64,000 bases of DNA. Source: Carbonactinospora thermoautotrophica. Lineage in GTDB: Bacteria > Actinomycetota > Actinomycetes > Streptomycetales > Carbonactinosporaceae. Under the pieces are notes generated by a model. That model was given only the letters and a program-made list of their open reading frames with translations. It was not told the origin of the DNA and did no database searches. The stretch lies in assembly GCF_001543895.1 (NCBI RefSeq), contig NZ_JYIJ01000019.1, positions 1,173,501 through 1,237,500 of the forward strand, written 5' to 3'. The translations under genes and the position numbers were made by a program. Positions within the stretch are counted from its first letter, which is position 1, and each line of letters opens with the position of its first letter. This document shows, one piece after another, positions 51,763 to 60,396 of the stretch.

Positions 51763-54700
51763 ATGAGCGAGGACGTGTTCGGGACGGCTGCGCTACGCGC
51801 CCGCGTGCTCCAGGCCTGGGCGGCCTCGACGAGCAGGTTCCGGGAGGACGCCAACGCCGAGGAGGATCTGGCCCTCGGCGGATACCGCGACCGGCTGGTC
51901 ATCGAGCTCGCCCAGAACGCGGCGGACGCCGCCGCCCGCGCCCGGGTGCCCGGCCGGCTGCGGTTCACGCTCAAGAGCGGGGCACTGGCCGCCGCGAACA
52001 CCGGCGCCCCCCTGGACGCCGCCGGGGTCGAGTCGTTGTCCACGCTGCGTGCCTCGGCCAAGCGGGACGAGCCCGGAACGGTCGGCCGGTTCGGGGTCGG
52101 GTTCAGCGCGGTGCTCGCCGTCACCGACGAGCCCGCGATCATCTCCCGGCACGGCGGGGTCCGCTGGTCGCTGCCGGACGCCCGGGACCTCGTCCAGCAG
52201 GTGCCCGCCCTGCGCGAGGAGCTGATCCGGCGCGAGGGGCGGGTGCCGGTGCTGCGCCTGCCGTTCCCGGCCGAAGGCACGCCGCCGGAGGGGTACGACA
52301 CGGTGGTCGTGCTGCCGCTGCGCGACGCCCAGGCCGACGCGCTCGCCCGGCGGCTGCTCGCCGAGATCGACGCCGCCCTGCTGCTCGCCCTGCCCCAGCT
52401 TGCCGAGCTGGTGATCGAGGTGGACGGGCAGGTCCGGACGCTGCGTGCGGACTGGCGGTCGCACCCGGAGGCGGACTACCCGGAGCTGCCGTGGGAGCCG
52501 CCGGCGTTCTCCGAGGTGGTCGTGGTGGAGAGCGCGGACGGCGGGGAACAGCGCACCACCTGGCGGCTGGCCCGGATCGGCGGTGAGCTCGACCCGTGGC
52601 TGCTCGCCGACCGGCCCACCGAGGAGCGGCTGCGCCCGTACTGGTCGGTGACCTGGGCGGTGCCGGTCGACGAGGACGGCGCGCCCGTGTCGCCTCCGGA
52701 GAGCACGCCGCGTGTGGTGCACGCCCCCACCCCCACCGACGAGCCGCTGGGCCTGCCCGCGCTGCTGCTCGCGTCGTTCCCGCTCGACCCGACGCGTCGA
52801 CACGTGGCGCCAGGTCCGCTGCGGGAGTTCCTGGTCGAGCGCGCCGCGGAGACGTACGCCGCGCTGCTGCGCCACCTGCGGCCCACCCCCGCGCTGCTCT
52901 CGCTGGTGCCCGGCCCGGTCGCCCGCGGCGAGCTGGACGCCGAGATCCGCCGCGCGATCGTCGCCCGGTTGCCCGAGACGCCGTTCCTGCCCCCGGCGCC
53001 GGTCGCCGCACCCGCCGAGGAAGCCGGGGACGTCGAGGAGGCCGGGGACGTCGAGGAGGCCGGCGCCGAGGTGCGGCTGCGTCCCCGGGACGCGCTGGTG
53101 ATCGAGGGGGCCGGCGCGGACCTGGTCCGCGTGCTCGCCCCGGTGCTGCCCGGGCTGGTGCCGGCCGGGTGGGACCACCCCGCGCTCACCACCGCCGGCG
53201 TGCGGCGCGCGCCGCTGGCCGAGGTGATCGAGCTGCTCGCCGACCTGCGGCGGGAGCCCGCCTGGTGGCGCGAGCTGTACGCGGCGCTGGAGGGCGCGGA
53301 CCCCGAGGCGCTGGCCAGCCTGCCGGTGCCGCTCGCCGACGGCCGCCTGGCGCGCCGCCCGCACCGGCTGCTGCTCGCCGTCGAGGGCGTGGACCCGGCG
53401 ACGCTGGCCCCGTTGCGGCTGCGGATCGTCCACCCCGAGGCCGCGCACCCGCTGCTGGAGCGGCTCGGCGCGGTCCGGGCCACGCCGCGTGCCGTGCTCG
53501 CCGACCCGGACGTGCGGGCCGCGGTCGCCCACTCGGACGAGGCCGAGGATCCGCTGGAGATCGCCGAAGCCGTACTCGGCCTGGTCCGCGCCGCCGACCT
53601 GGCCCCTGGCGAGGAACCCTGGCTGGCCGACCTCACCCTGCGGGACGCCGCCGGCGAGTACGCGGCCGCAGGCGAGCTGATGCTGCCCGGCAGCCCGATC
53701 GAGAAGGTCGTCGAGCCGGGCGCGCTCGGCCTGGTCGACCCCGGCCTGGTCGAACGGTGGGGCGAGGCCGTGCTGGAGGCGGTCGGCGTGCTGCGTGTGT
53801 TCGCTCTGGTCCGCGACCACGACGTGGTGCTCGACCCGGACCTGTGCGACCACGATCTGGACGCCGAGGACGAGTGGGTCGCCGCGCTGCTGGACGCCCT
53901 GCCGGCCGGGGACGTGCCGCCCACGCTGCCGGAGTTCATCGCCGTCCGTGACCTCGACCTGGTCGCGCGGCACGCCTGGCCGGACGCGCTGCGGCTGCTC
54001 GCCGCGCCCCCGCTGCGCGCCGCCCTCACCGAGCCCGCCCGGGTGCTGCTGCCCGACGGGCGCACCCGCGACCTGCCCTCGTACACCGCTTGGTGGCTGC
54101 GCGGCCAGCCGATCCTCGACGGCCAGCGGCCCGGCGAGCTGCACCTCGGCGTCGACCCGCTGCTCGCCGGCCTGTACGACGAGGTGTCCGTCGACCTGGA
54201 CGACGAGGTCCTGCGCGCGCTCGGGGTACGCACCACGCTCGCCGACCTGCTCGCCGAGGCGGGCGGCCCGGACAGCCTGCTGGCCCGCCTCGCCGACCCG
54301 GCCCGGAACGTGTCACGGCAGCAGTTGCGCGCCCTCTACACCGCGCTGGCCGGGGTGGAGCCCGAGCGAGTCCAGCCCCCAGAGCGCCTACGTGCCCTGG
54401 TCGGCGGCGTGCCGGCCGTGGTGCCCGCCGAGGAGGTCACCGTGGTCGACGCGCCCGACCTGCTGCCGTTGCTCGAGTCGCGCCCGCTGATCGTGGTCCC
54501 GGCCGAGGCGGCCGGCGACCTCGCCGACCTGCTCGCCCTGCCCCTGACCAGCGAGCTGGTCCCGGGCCGGGTGACGTCGGAGGGGGTGCCCACGCCGGTG
54601 CCGGACGCCGTGCGCGAGCTGCTGCCGGACGGCCCGACCGAGTACGTCGAGCACGAGCGGCTGGTCGTGGACGGGTGGGCGGAGCTGGACTGGCGGTACG

Positions 54701-54852
54701 TCGACGGGGTCGTCCACGCTGCGTCGCTGGAGGGCCTGGCGCGTGGCCTGGCTTGGGCGTCCGGCCGGTGGGACCGCCGCTTCGAGATCGCCTGCCTGCT
54801 CGCCGAACCCGACCTCGCCGATTGGCTGCGCACCGAGCGCGACTTCGAGTAG
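51763..54852 (+). CDS. Sacsin-like N-terminal ATPase domain protein
   Basis: A 1029-residue protein. The N-terminal GHKL/Hsp90-like ATPase is seen in RLVIELAQNAADAAARARVP (N-box), ALAAANTGAPLDAAGVESLS and GTVGRFGVGFSAVLAVTDEP (glycine box), at residues about 45-130. The other 850 residues are acidic and helical, with a short DVEEAG repeat near residue 425, and have no recognised domain. The sacsin-like actinobacterial family is conserved after DUF3027. A chaperone-like role is possible but unproven. Two palindromes and a hairpin follow its stop. Confidence 0.85.
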   Translation: MSEDVFGTAALRARVLQAWAASTSRFREDANAEEDLALGGYRDRLVIELAQNAADAAARARVPGRLRFTLKSGALAAANTGAPLDAAGVESLSTLRASAKRDEPGTVGRFGVGFSAVLAVTDEPAIISRHGGVRWSLPDARDLVQQVPALREELIRREGRVPVLRLPFPAEGTPPEGYDTVVVLPLRDAQADALARRLLAEIDAALLLALPQLAELVIEVDGQVRTLRADWRSHPEADYPELPWEPPAFSEVVVVESADGGEQRTTWRLARIGGELDPWLLADRPTEERLRPYWSVTWAVPVDEDGAPVSPPESTPRVVHAPTPTDEPLGLPALLLASFPLDPTRRHVAPGPLREFLVERAAETYAALLRHLRPTPALLSLVPGPVARGELDAEIRRAIVARLPETPFLPPAPVAAPAEEAGDVEEAGDVEEAGAEVRLRPRDALVIEGAGADLVRVLAPVLPGLVPAGWDHPALTTAGVRRAPLAEVIELLADLRREPAWWRELYAALEGADPEALASLPVPLADGRLARRPHRLLLAVEGVDPATLAPLRLRIVHPEAAHPLLERLGAVRATPRAVLADPDVRAAVAHSDEAEDPLEIAEAVLGLVRAADLAPGEEPWLADLTLRDAAGEYAAAGELMLPGSPIEKVVEPGALGLVDPGLVERWGEAVLEAVGVLRVFALVRDHDVVLDPDLCDHDLDAEDEWVAALLDALPAGDVPPTLPEFIAVRDLDLVARHAWPDALRLLAAPPLRAALTEPARVLLPDGRTRDLPSYTAWWLRGQPILDGQRPGELHLGVDPLLAGLYDEVSVDLDDEVLRALGVRTTLADLLAEAGGPDSLLARLADPARNVSRQQLRALYTALAGVEPERVQPPERLRALVGGVPAVVPAEEVTVVDAPDLLPLLESRPLIVVPAEAAGDLADLLALPLTSELVPGRVTSEGVPTPVPDAVRELLPDGPTEYVEHERLVVDGWAELDWRYVDGVVHAASLEGLARGLAWASGRWDRRFEIACLLAEPDLADWLRTERDFE

Positions 54853-54911
54853 CCGGGCAGCGGCTTGGGTGGTTTCACCGGTGGCGAGTCCTGCCTGTCC
54901 GCCCCCCCTGC

Positions 54912-54963
54912 GTCGAGTGTGCGTGTCGTCACACACGCGTGTGTGACGACACGCACACTCGAC
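54912..54963. repeat. Perfect 52-base palindrome, family copy 2
   Basis: Two 26-base arms without a spacer. The outer 23 bases of each arm are those of copy 1 at 50-99. It lies 60 bases past the sacsin-like gene stop. The flank (CGGCCGGCGGGGCACCACGG, at about 54971) is shared with copy 3. Confidence 0.92.
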
Positions 54964-55114
54964 AAAAGGGGCGGCCGGCGGGGCACCACGGGGGATGCGG
55001 GAGCACAGGTGCGCGGAGGTTGCCGGTCCCTGCCCGAGGCGACTCCGGCCCGGGTGAGGGTGGGTTGATCGTTCGCGAGCCCTTGAGCCTGGGCCGAGGG
55101 TGGTCTGGCTGGTC

Positions 55115-55151
55115 AGTGGGCGTCCCCGGGCACGTGTCGGGGACGCCCACT
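55115..55151. terminator. Hairpin between palindromes
   Basis: A perfect 14-bp stem (55115-55128 with 55138-55151) and 9-base loop. It is unrelated in sequence to the palindrome family. It may end transcription from the sacsin-like gene. No gene is visible in 54853-55482. Confidence 0.5.
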
Positions 55152-55328
55152 TCAGGTCCCGGTGCGCCCGCGTTGGCTCCGAGTCGGTCCATGGACGACG
55201 GCACGGGCACACCGGGGTTGGCTGGCGGGCCGTGTGGGCGGTTTCTCTCGGGTCACCAGGGTTGCGGGGGCGTGGGTTGGGTTGGTGGCGTGGGAGTCCG
55301 GGCCCGCACGGCCCGCCGGCTCCGGTGG

Positions 55329-55376
55329 CGTCGAGTGTGCGTGTCGTCACACGTGTGACGACACGCACACTCGACG
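55329..55376. repeat. Perfect 48-base palindrome, family copy 3
   Basis: Two 24-base arms without spacer, identical in the arm to copies 1 and 2. The same GC-rich flank as copy 2 follows at about 55383, so the repeated unit is larger than the palindrome. Confidence 0.92.
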
Positions 55377-55482
55377 GAAAGGCCCGGCCGGCGGGGCACC
55401 ACGGGGGGACGGTGTACCGGTCGGGCCAGGCCGTCCCCGCCCCGGGAGGCGGCGAGGGTCGGGGCGGCCCGGGAGGGTGGCT

Positions 55483-55590
55483 TCAGCGGGGCAGCCAGCC
55501 GAGTTCGTACAACAGGCCGGGCAACGCCAACAGGACCAGGCCGACCAGCAGGATCAGCGTGACCTCCGCCTCACGGCTGAGCCGGCGCAT
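55483..55590 (-). CDS. 35-residue single-pass membrane peptide
   Basis: ATG 55590 to TGA 55483 encodes MRRLSREAEVTLILLVGLVL then LALPGLLYELGWLPR. A basic N-terminus and one strong membrane helix are clear. It overlaps the end of the preceding Cys-rich gene by 20 bases, last of a chain of small coupled genes on the minus strand. No family recognised. Confidence 0.55.
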   Translation of the reverse strand: MRRLSREAEVTLILLVGLVLLALPGLLYELGWLPR

Positions 55591-55732
55591 CGGGCACCCC
55601 CGTCCCGTACAGGAAGGCGATCTCGCTCGGGGTCAGCAGCAGCGAGCACGGGCCGCACGGGTTCCCGTTGACGGTGCCCGTGCCGTGGCAGGTGGCGCAC
55701 GCGGGGTCGATGACGGCGCGCGGTCCGGTCAT
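55571..55732 (-). CDS. 53-residue Cys-rich (zinc-ribbon-like) protein
   Basis: ATG 55732. It contains DPACATCHGTGTVNGNPCGP then CSLLLTPSEIAF: a CxxCHGTGxxxGxPCxxC arrangement like one half of a DnaJ zinc finger. It probably binds zinc. The start overlaps the 80-residue gene's stop by four bases. Function unknown. Confidence 0.6.
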   Translation of the reverse strand: MTGPRAVIDPACATCHGTGTVNGNPCGPCSLLLTPSEIAFLYGTGVPDAPAQP

Positions 55733-55971
55733 TCGCGCCACCCCCAGGTGTGGACGTGCCGTTCGACGCTGTCGCGGACCTGCGGGTGGGTGGCGAGCAG
55801 GCTGAGCAGCGCCTCGGTCGCGTTGGTGAGCCACTTGGGGTAGGCCGTCAGGTCGCGCAGGGTCGGGTTCGGGTGCTGGGTCCAGGCGCGGACCTGCTGC
55901 AAGAACTCCTCCACGCTCCCCGGGCGGCAGGCCCCGTTCTGCCGGGTGGGTTCCGGCTGGGGGATGGTCAC
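55729..55971 (-). CDS. 80-residue hypothetical protein
   Basis: ATG 55971. It contains SVEEFLQQVRAWTQHPNPTL then RDLTAYPKWLTNATEALLSL and ends HVHTWGWRE. Helical and Trp-rich, without signal peptide. Coupled to its upstream neighbour (ATGA overlap at 55968-55971) and to the Cys-rich gene downstream. No family recognised. Confidence 0.6.
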   Translation of the reverse strand: MTIPQPEPTRQNGACRPGSVEEFLQQVRAWTQHPNPTLRDLTAYPKWLTNATEALLSLLATHPQVRDSVERHVHTWGWRE

Positions 55972-56329
55972 GCCGGCACCTCCCCACCACGCTGGGCCGG
56001 GATCCGCACCGGCACCAGGCCAAGATCGGAAACCAGGTGGATCCCGGGACCGGGGGCGGCCGGTCGGCCACGATCGAACGCGCTGCGGCCCCGCTCCAGG
56101 ACCACGCCGCCGCCATCCCGTCTCTGCTTTGGGTGGGGTTCACCACCTGGTCGGTGGGCCGGTGCGGGGCGATGACGGTACCGTCGGGCAGCAGTTCGCC
56201 GGTGTCCTCGAACACCACCACCCCGTTGCACAACAGGCTCCACCCCTGCTCCGGGTGGCACGCGACCGTCCGCGCGGCCTCCCGGTCCGGCGCGTCCGCC
56301 GACGGACACGGCGGGATGTGCAGGCACAT
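55968..56329 (-). CDS. DUF5999-like protein, reading frame uncertain
   Basis: From ATG 56329 the frame reads MCLHIPPCPSADAPDREAAR, HPEQGWSLLCNGVVVFEDTG and ELLPDGTVIAPHRP, the DUF5999 pattern of Streptomyces. The family normally ends soon after this, but here the frame has no stop until 55571, running antiphase under two other genes. A neighbouring frame carries GIHLVSDLGLVPVRIPAQRG and stops at 55968, coupled to the 80-residue gene. Either a frameshift joins the two parts, or that tail is a separate gene of about 45 residues. Confidence 0.55.
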
Positions 56330-56549
56330 CTCATGACCTCCCTGCGGACTTTGCTCCCGTGAAGTCGAGGCGACGCGATTCGCCGTCATCCCCAGCAGAA
56401 CGGAGACGCTGGAAGCGCAGTCAGGAGTCAGCCGCGTCAAGAATGTCAACTTTCCGCGGAGCGTCCCCCGAACAGGGGATGCTTACCAACACGTGTCTTA
56501 ACACGCCGCAATACGCTCAGCCGTGATCACGCCGAGTAAGGGGTGAGCG

Positions 56550-57950
56550 GTGGCGACCGAAACAAACGAGGTCTTAGCGCGCTACCTCGCCATCGTGGGG
56601 TGGAGCCCGCGGGCTCTGGCGTGCCGGGTCAACCGGCTGTTCGGTGCCGGCACCGTGTCACCCACCGCGCCGTACCACTGGCGCGACGCGGGCAGCGTGC
56701 CCCGTCCCCCGGTGCCGAAAATGGCCGCGATCGTGCTGTCCCGGCCGCTGGGCAAAACAATCACCGTCGAAGAGCTGTGGAAAGGCCAAGCACAGGACTC
56801 GCCGCTGCTGATACCCGCCGATCACGGGATGGACGCACCCTGGACGCTGGCGGGTACCGTGCGCATAGTCGAGGACTGGCTGCTAGGGGGCCTGATGGAC
56901 CGGCGGGAATTCCTCGCGATCTCCGGGTCCGCCCTGACGACGGCGGGCTGGGACTACCTGGGTCTGGAGCCGACGCGGCTGGCGGCTGCTCTCGGCGGGG
57001 ACACGGTCGGGGACACGCTGACGCGGCAGATCGAGACGATGATCCCCAGCCTGCGTGACGCCGATCACCGTCGAGGCGGCCTGGCTGGCCTGCCGTACGT
57101 ACACGCACAGTTCTTGGCTGTTGGCGCCTTACTCCGCGAGGGTGGGCATAGCGACGGGATCACCCGACGTCTCCTGGTCGCTCTCGGAGAACTCGGAGAC
57201 CTCGCCGGTTACATGGCGTTCGACGCGGGCCGGCATGGACTGGCGCAGCGGTACTGGCTGACCGCGCTGCGCGCCGCCCGCGAGGCTGGAGACCAGCCGC
57301 TCGCCGCGAGCATCCTGGGGAACCTCTCCTACCAGGCCACGTGGCGGGAAGACGGACAAGACGCGGTCAGCCTCGGCGAGGCCGCCGTACTCGCTTCCAC
57401 CTCCGCCACTGCCTCGGTGCGCGCCGCGGCGACCAGTCGACTGGCCTCCGCCTACGCCGCCAACGGCCAACTCTCCGAGTTCCGGCGCGCAGCAGCTCAG
57501 GCTCGGGAGATCCTGGAGAACCGGCGACCCGCTCACGACCCGGGATGGGCGGAATTCGTCAGCCCCGACTACCTGCAGGCCCAAAGCGCCTATTCCCTCA
57601 TTCAGTTGGGCCGAGCCCGCCTCACCCAGGACGACCGCGCAGGAGCCCGCAAGCTGCTCACCGAAGGGGAGACGCGGCTCGCCTCGGACCGGCGCAACGA
57701 CGCCTACCGGCGCTCCGACCTGCTGCGTAACACCTGGCTGGCCCTGGGCTACACCGCACGCGGAGATCTCGAACGATCCTGCTCAGCCGGTCGCGTGGCC
57801 CTGCAAGGACTGGCACATGTCCGCTCCGCGCGCTGCGTGGAGTTGTTGCGTGCCCTGCGCGGTGAGCTGCGCCGTGGCCGCCACACCCACCCGTGGGTAC
57901 GGGAGTTTCTGCCCGAGCTGGACGCCGCGTTGCGCCGTCACGCGGCATGA
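56550..57950 (+). CDS. XRE/TPR-type transcriptional regulator
   Basis: A 466-residue protein. The N-terminal helix-turn-helix-like domain (residues 1-75: NEVLARYLAIVGWSPRALAC, RVNRLFGAGTVSPTAPYHWR) is followed by MDRREFLAISGSALTTAG, a Tat-like segment often seen inside these regulators, and a TPR-like remainder. It is divergent from the DUF5999 small-gene chain with a 220-base shared region, which suggests it controls them. GTG 56550 follows AAGGGGTGAGCG. Confidence 0.8.
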   Translation: MATETNEVLARYLAIVGWSPRALACRVNRLFGAGTVSPTAPYHWRDAGSVPRPPVPKMAAIVLSRPLGKTITVEELWKGQAQDSPLLIPADHGMDAPWTLAGTVRIVEDWLLGGLMDRREFLAISGSALTTAGWDYLGLEPTRLAAALGGDTVGDTLTRQIETMIPSLRDADHRRGGLAGLPYVHAQFLAVGALLREGGHSDGITRRLLVALGELGDLAGYMAFDAGRHGLAQRYWLTALRAAREAGDQPLAASILGNLSYQATWREDGQDAVSLGEAAVLASTSATASVRAAATSRLASAYAANGQLSEFRRAAAQAREILENRRPAHDPGWAEFVSPDYLQAQSAYSLIQLGRARLTQDDRAGARKLLTEGETRLASDRRNDAYRRSDLLRNTWLALGYTARGDLERSCSAGRVALQGLAHVRSARCVELLRALRGELRRGRHTHPWVREFLPELDAALRRHAA

Positions 57951-58007
57951 CAGCGGTCCGCGAGCTGGACGACCGGATCTACTCGTGGGGCAACACCATG
58001 CGCGTGT

Positions 58008-58648
58008 TCACCGGTTGAGCTGGGCAACGAGGTCGGGCAGTTCGGTGAGGCTGTCGAGGCGGAAGGTGCACTCCTCCAGCTCCGGGTGGCCGGCCCAGAT
58101 GAAGCCCCATGGGCCCCGCTTGATGAAGGCCGTCCTCATGCCCGCCTGCCGGGCCGGTCGGATGTCGTTGTCCAGCCGGTCACCGACGTACAGGATCTGG
58201 TCCGGCGGGCAGGCCGTTTCGCTCACGATCCGCTGAAAGAAACCTGGTTCGGGTTTCTCCACACCCCACCCGTCCGAGGTGGCGATCACATCAACGGGGA
58301 GGTCGAGCGACCGCAGAATGGTCTCAGCGCGGGCGGTCTGGTTCCCGGCTAGGCCGACGAATAGTCCTTGGTCGCGCAGGGCCTTCAGGCAGGGTCGGGC
58401 GTCGGGGTACAGGTTCTCTTCGCCGAACGACTCCGGCTGGCCGACAGCAGCGCGCCGCTCACGCTCCTGGCGCAAGTCGAATCCGGGGCGAAAGTGCTGG
58501 AACACCTCCCGGTAATCCCGCTCCTGGGCGATCACCGCGCCGAACATCGTGGAGAACGTGTGGCGGGGACGCCCAGCCAGTCCGCCCACGTCCCATACCC
58601 GCGGGTCTCGTCCACGATTGTCCCGCCGACGCCGAAATCACCCCGCAC
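58008..58648 (-). pseudogene. HAD-family hydrolase, frameshifted
   Basis: GTG 58648 starts VRGDFGVGGTIVDETRGYGT then WADWLGVP. The continuation RHTFSTMFGAVIAQERDYRE lies in the next frame and runs to 58008 through LAGNQTARAETILRSL, VEKPEPGFF and ILYVGDRLDNDIRPARQAG. One base lost in the C-run near 58566 explains the break. The expected motif I FDVGGT reads FGVGGT, so the nucleophile Asp also appears to be lost. A shorter 193-residue frame from 58589 lacks motif I altogether. Confidence 0.75.
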
Positions 58649-58938
58649 GGTCACGTCGCGGTCGCCGAGGCCCACGATTCCGGCTGCGGCGAGCCCCGCC
58701 CCGGGCGGGCAGCCCGCCGATCGGGGGCAAGCGGTCGCCCACCTCGACGAGGCGGCAACGGCTCGGTCACCGCCGGCTGCGCATCCGTCAGGCTTGAGGC
58801 GTAGCCGGGCTTGCCTGCGGGCACCCAAGACCGCCATCTTGGCCCGGCGCCGACCGACTTTTCGCAACACTCTCTGCCAGCCGTGTCAGACGGCTCTGGG
58901 AACCGGGGTCTGGGCGGCCGCCGGCCCGGCGCGAGGTC
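58649..58938. other. Gap without recognisable gene
   Basis: About 290 bases between the broken HAD gene and the DUF2530 protein gene. Frames across it are Arg/Pro-rich and not protein-like. I see no repeat, hairpin of note or promoter. Confidence 0.5.
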
Positions 58939-60300
58939 TTAGCCGCCGTAGCCCCAGCCGGACCGGTCGCGGTCCGGATCGAACAGCGGGCCGTGCTGGA
59001 GCGGGCCGTGCTGGCCGGTCTGGTCCCAGGGCGCGCGGTCGGTCAGCCAGCCCCCGAACGCGCCGGCCGACCAGGGAGCCTGCGGTGGCGGGGGCAGATC
59101 GGGTGAGCCGTGGGACTGCGGCGCGCCGGAGCCGAACCCCCCCTGCGGGTGATGCGGCGGCTCGGGTTCACCGTCCTGCGGGTGCCCGCCGAACCGGTCA
59201 GGCCCGGGCTCGCGGTACGTGCCGGGTCCCTGGTCGTCTCGCCGGGGCACGGGAGGCGGGCCGGACTCGGGGAACGGGAACCGCTCGCCCGCGTCGCCGG
59301 GCGTCCAGCCGTAGCCGGCATCGGGGGCCGTCTCGTCGTGCCCGGGGACTGCCGTCTCCTCGTGTCCGGGGGCGTGGAAGCCGGGCGCGGGGGGCACCGG
59401 TGGCAGCTCGGGCTGGACGTCACTGGATCGTTCCCGGCCTGTCTGGCCGAGCTTCTCCCGCCGCCGGCGCGTGTAGTAGATGCCGAGCAGGCCGATGCCC
59501 ACGCCGGCCAGGCACGTCCACACCCACCAGCCGTGGCCGGTCTCGGCGAGCCTGCCGTGGAACGGCAACAGCACCCCGAACGCCAGGCCCCACAGCACGG
59601 TGCCGACCGTGAGGACCAGCACCTCGTTGGTCTCCATCGGGGGCGGGTCGGGCCGCAGCTCGCGCCACCGGCGGCGGCGCGGCGGCTTGTCGGCCTTGGC
59701 CGTCTCGACCTCCTCGTGCTCGTCCACGTCGGTCCGGTACCCCTCCTGGGGCTCCGGATCGCCGTCCGGCCTATCAGGGATCAGCGGGCTCGGCCCGGCG
59801 TCGTTCGACGCGCCGTCGTCCGACGTCCCCCAGCCGCTGGTGCGCGCCGCGTCGTCCCAGGAGAGCCCGTGCGGGCGCGTGGCCCCTGGGTACTGGGGGT
59901 ACTCCTCGCCGTCCCCGACCCGGTACTGGGGATCGTGGCCGGGCACCTGGCCGCCCGGGTAGGCGCTGCCGTAGCCACCCGCTCCGGGCGGCTCGGGCTC
60001 GCCCGCCCGCCACTCGCCGCTCGTCCAGTCGGCGGGGCGGCCCCAGACGGCCGTCCGCTCGTCCGGGTCCGGCCCGGATCCGGACGGCCACGGCTGCTGC
60101 GCGGCGGCCTCGGGCGCCCAGGACAACCGGTCCCGCGCCGGGCCGTGCGCCCCGGCGCGGCCGGGGTCGTGGCCGGCCGGGCCCTCGTACGAGCCCGCGT
60201 GCGGAGCACTGGGTTCGTCCCGAGCGTCGTGGCCAGGGAAGACGGTGGGATCCTCGTCTCGCCCCCGTGCGGCCCTGCGCCGCTTCCCTCGCCTGTTCAC
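58939..60300 (-). CDS. DUF2530 protein with long disordered arms
   Basis: A 453-residue protein. The DUF2530 core is in the middle (PPPMETNEVLVLTVGTVLWG then LAFGVLLPFHGRLAETGHGW, residues about 221-290) with two membrane helices. Arms of over 200 residues before it and about 165 after it are rich in Pro, Gly, Asp and Glu. Typical DUF2530 proteins are under 100 residues, so the arms are notable. It is divergent from the NCS2 permease, the usual neighbour. Function unknown. Confidence 0.78.
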   Translation of the reverse strand: MNRRGKRRRAARGRDEDPTVFPGHDARDEPSAPHAGSYEGPAGHDPGRAGAHGPARDRLSWAPEAAAQQPWPSGSGPDPDERTAVWGRPADWTSGEWRAGEPEPPGAGGYGSAYPGGQVPGHDPQYRVGDGEEYPQYPGATRPHGLSWDDAARTSGWGTSDDGASNDAGPSPLIPDRPDGDPEPQEGYRTDVDEHEEVETAKADKPPRRRRWRELRPDPPPMETNEVLVLTVGTVLWGLAFGVLLPFHGRLAETGHGWWVWTCLAGVGIGLLGIYYTRRRREKLGQTGRERSSDVQPELPPVPPAPGFHAPGHEETAVPGHDETAPDAGYGWTPGDAGERFPFPESGPPPVPRRDDQGPGTYREPGPDRFGGHPQDGEPEPPHHPQGGFGSGAPQSHGSPDLPPPPQAPWSAGAFGGWLTDRAPWDQTGQHGPLQHGPLFDPDRDRSGWGYGG

Positions 60301-60396
60301 AGCCCCAGGCTACGAGATGGGGCGGGTGGCCGGCGTCTTCCAGCGCGAGGATCTGGCACTCTTCAATCTGCTGTTTCGCCTCAGGGAGGGGTTTCG

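Noticed and set aside
51793..54144. A 783-residue frame antisense to the sacsin-like gene
   Set aside because: Shadow frame, rich in Arg/Gly/Gln with no family match.
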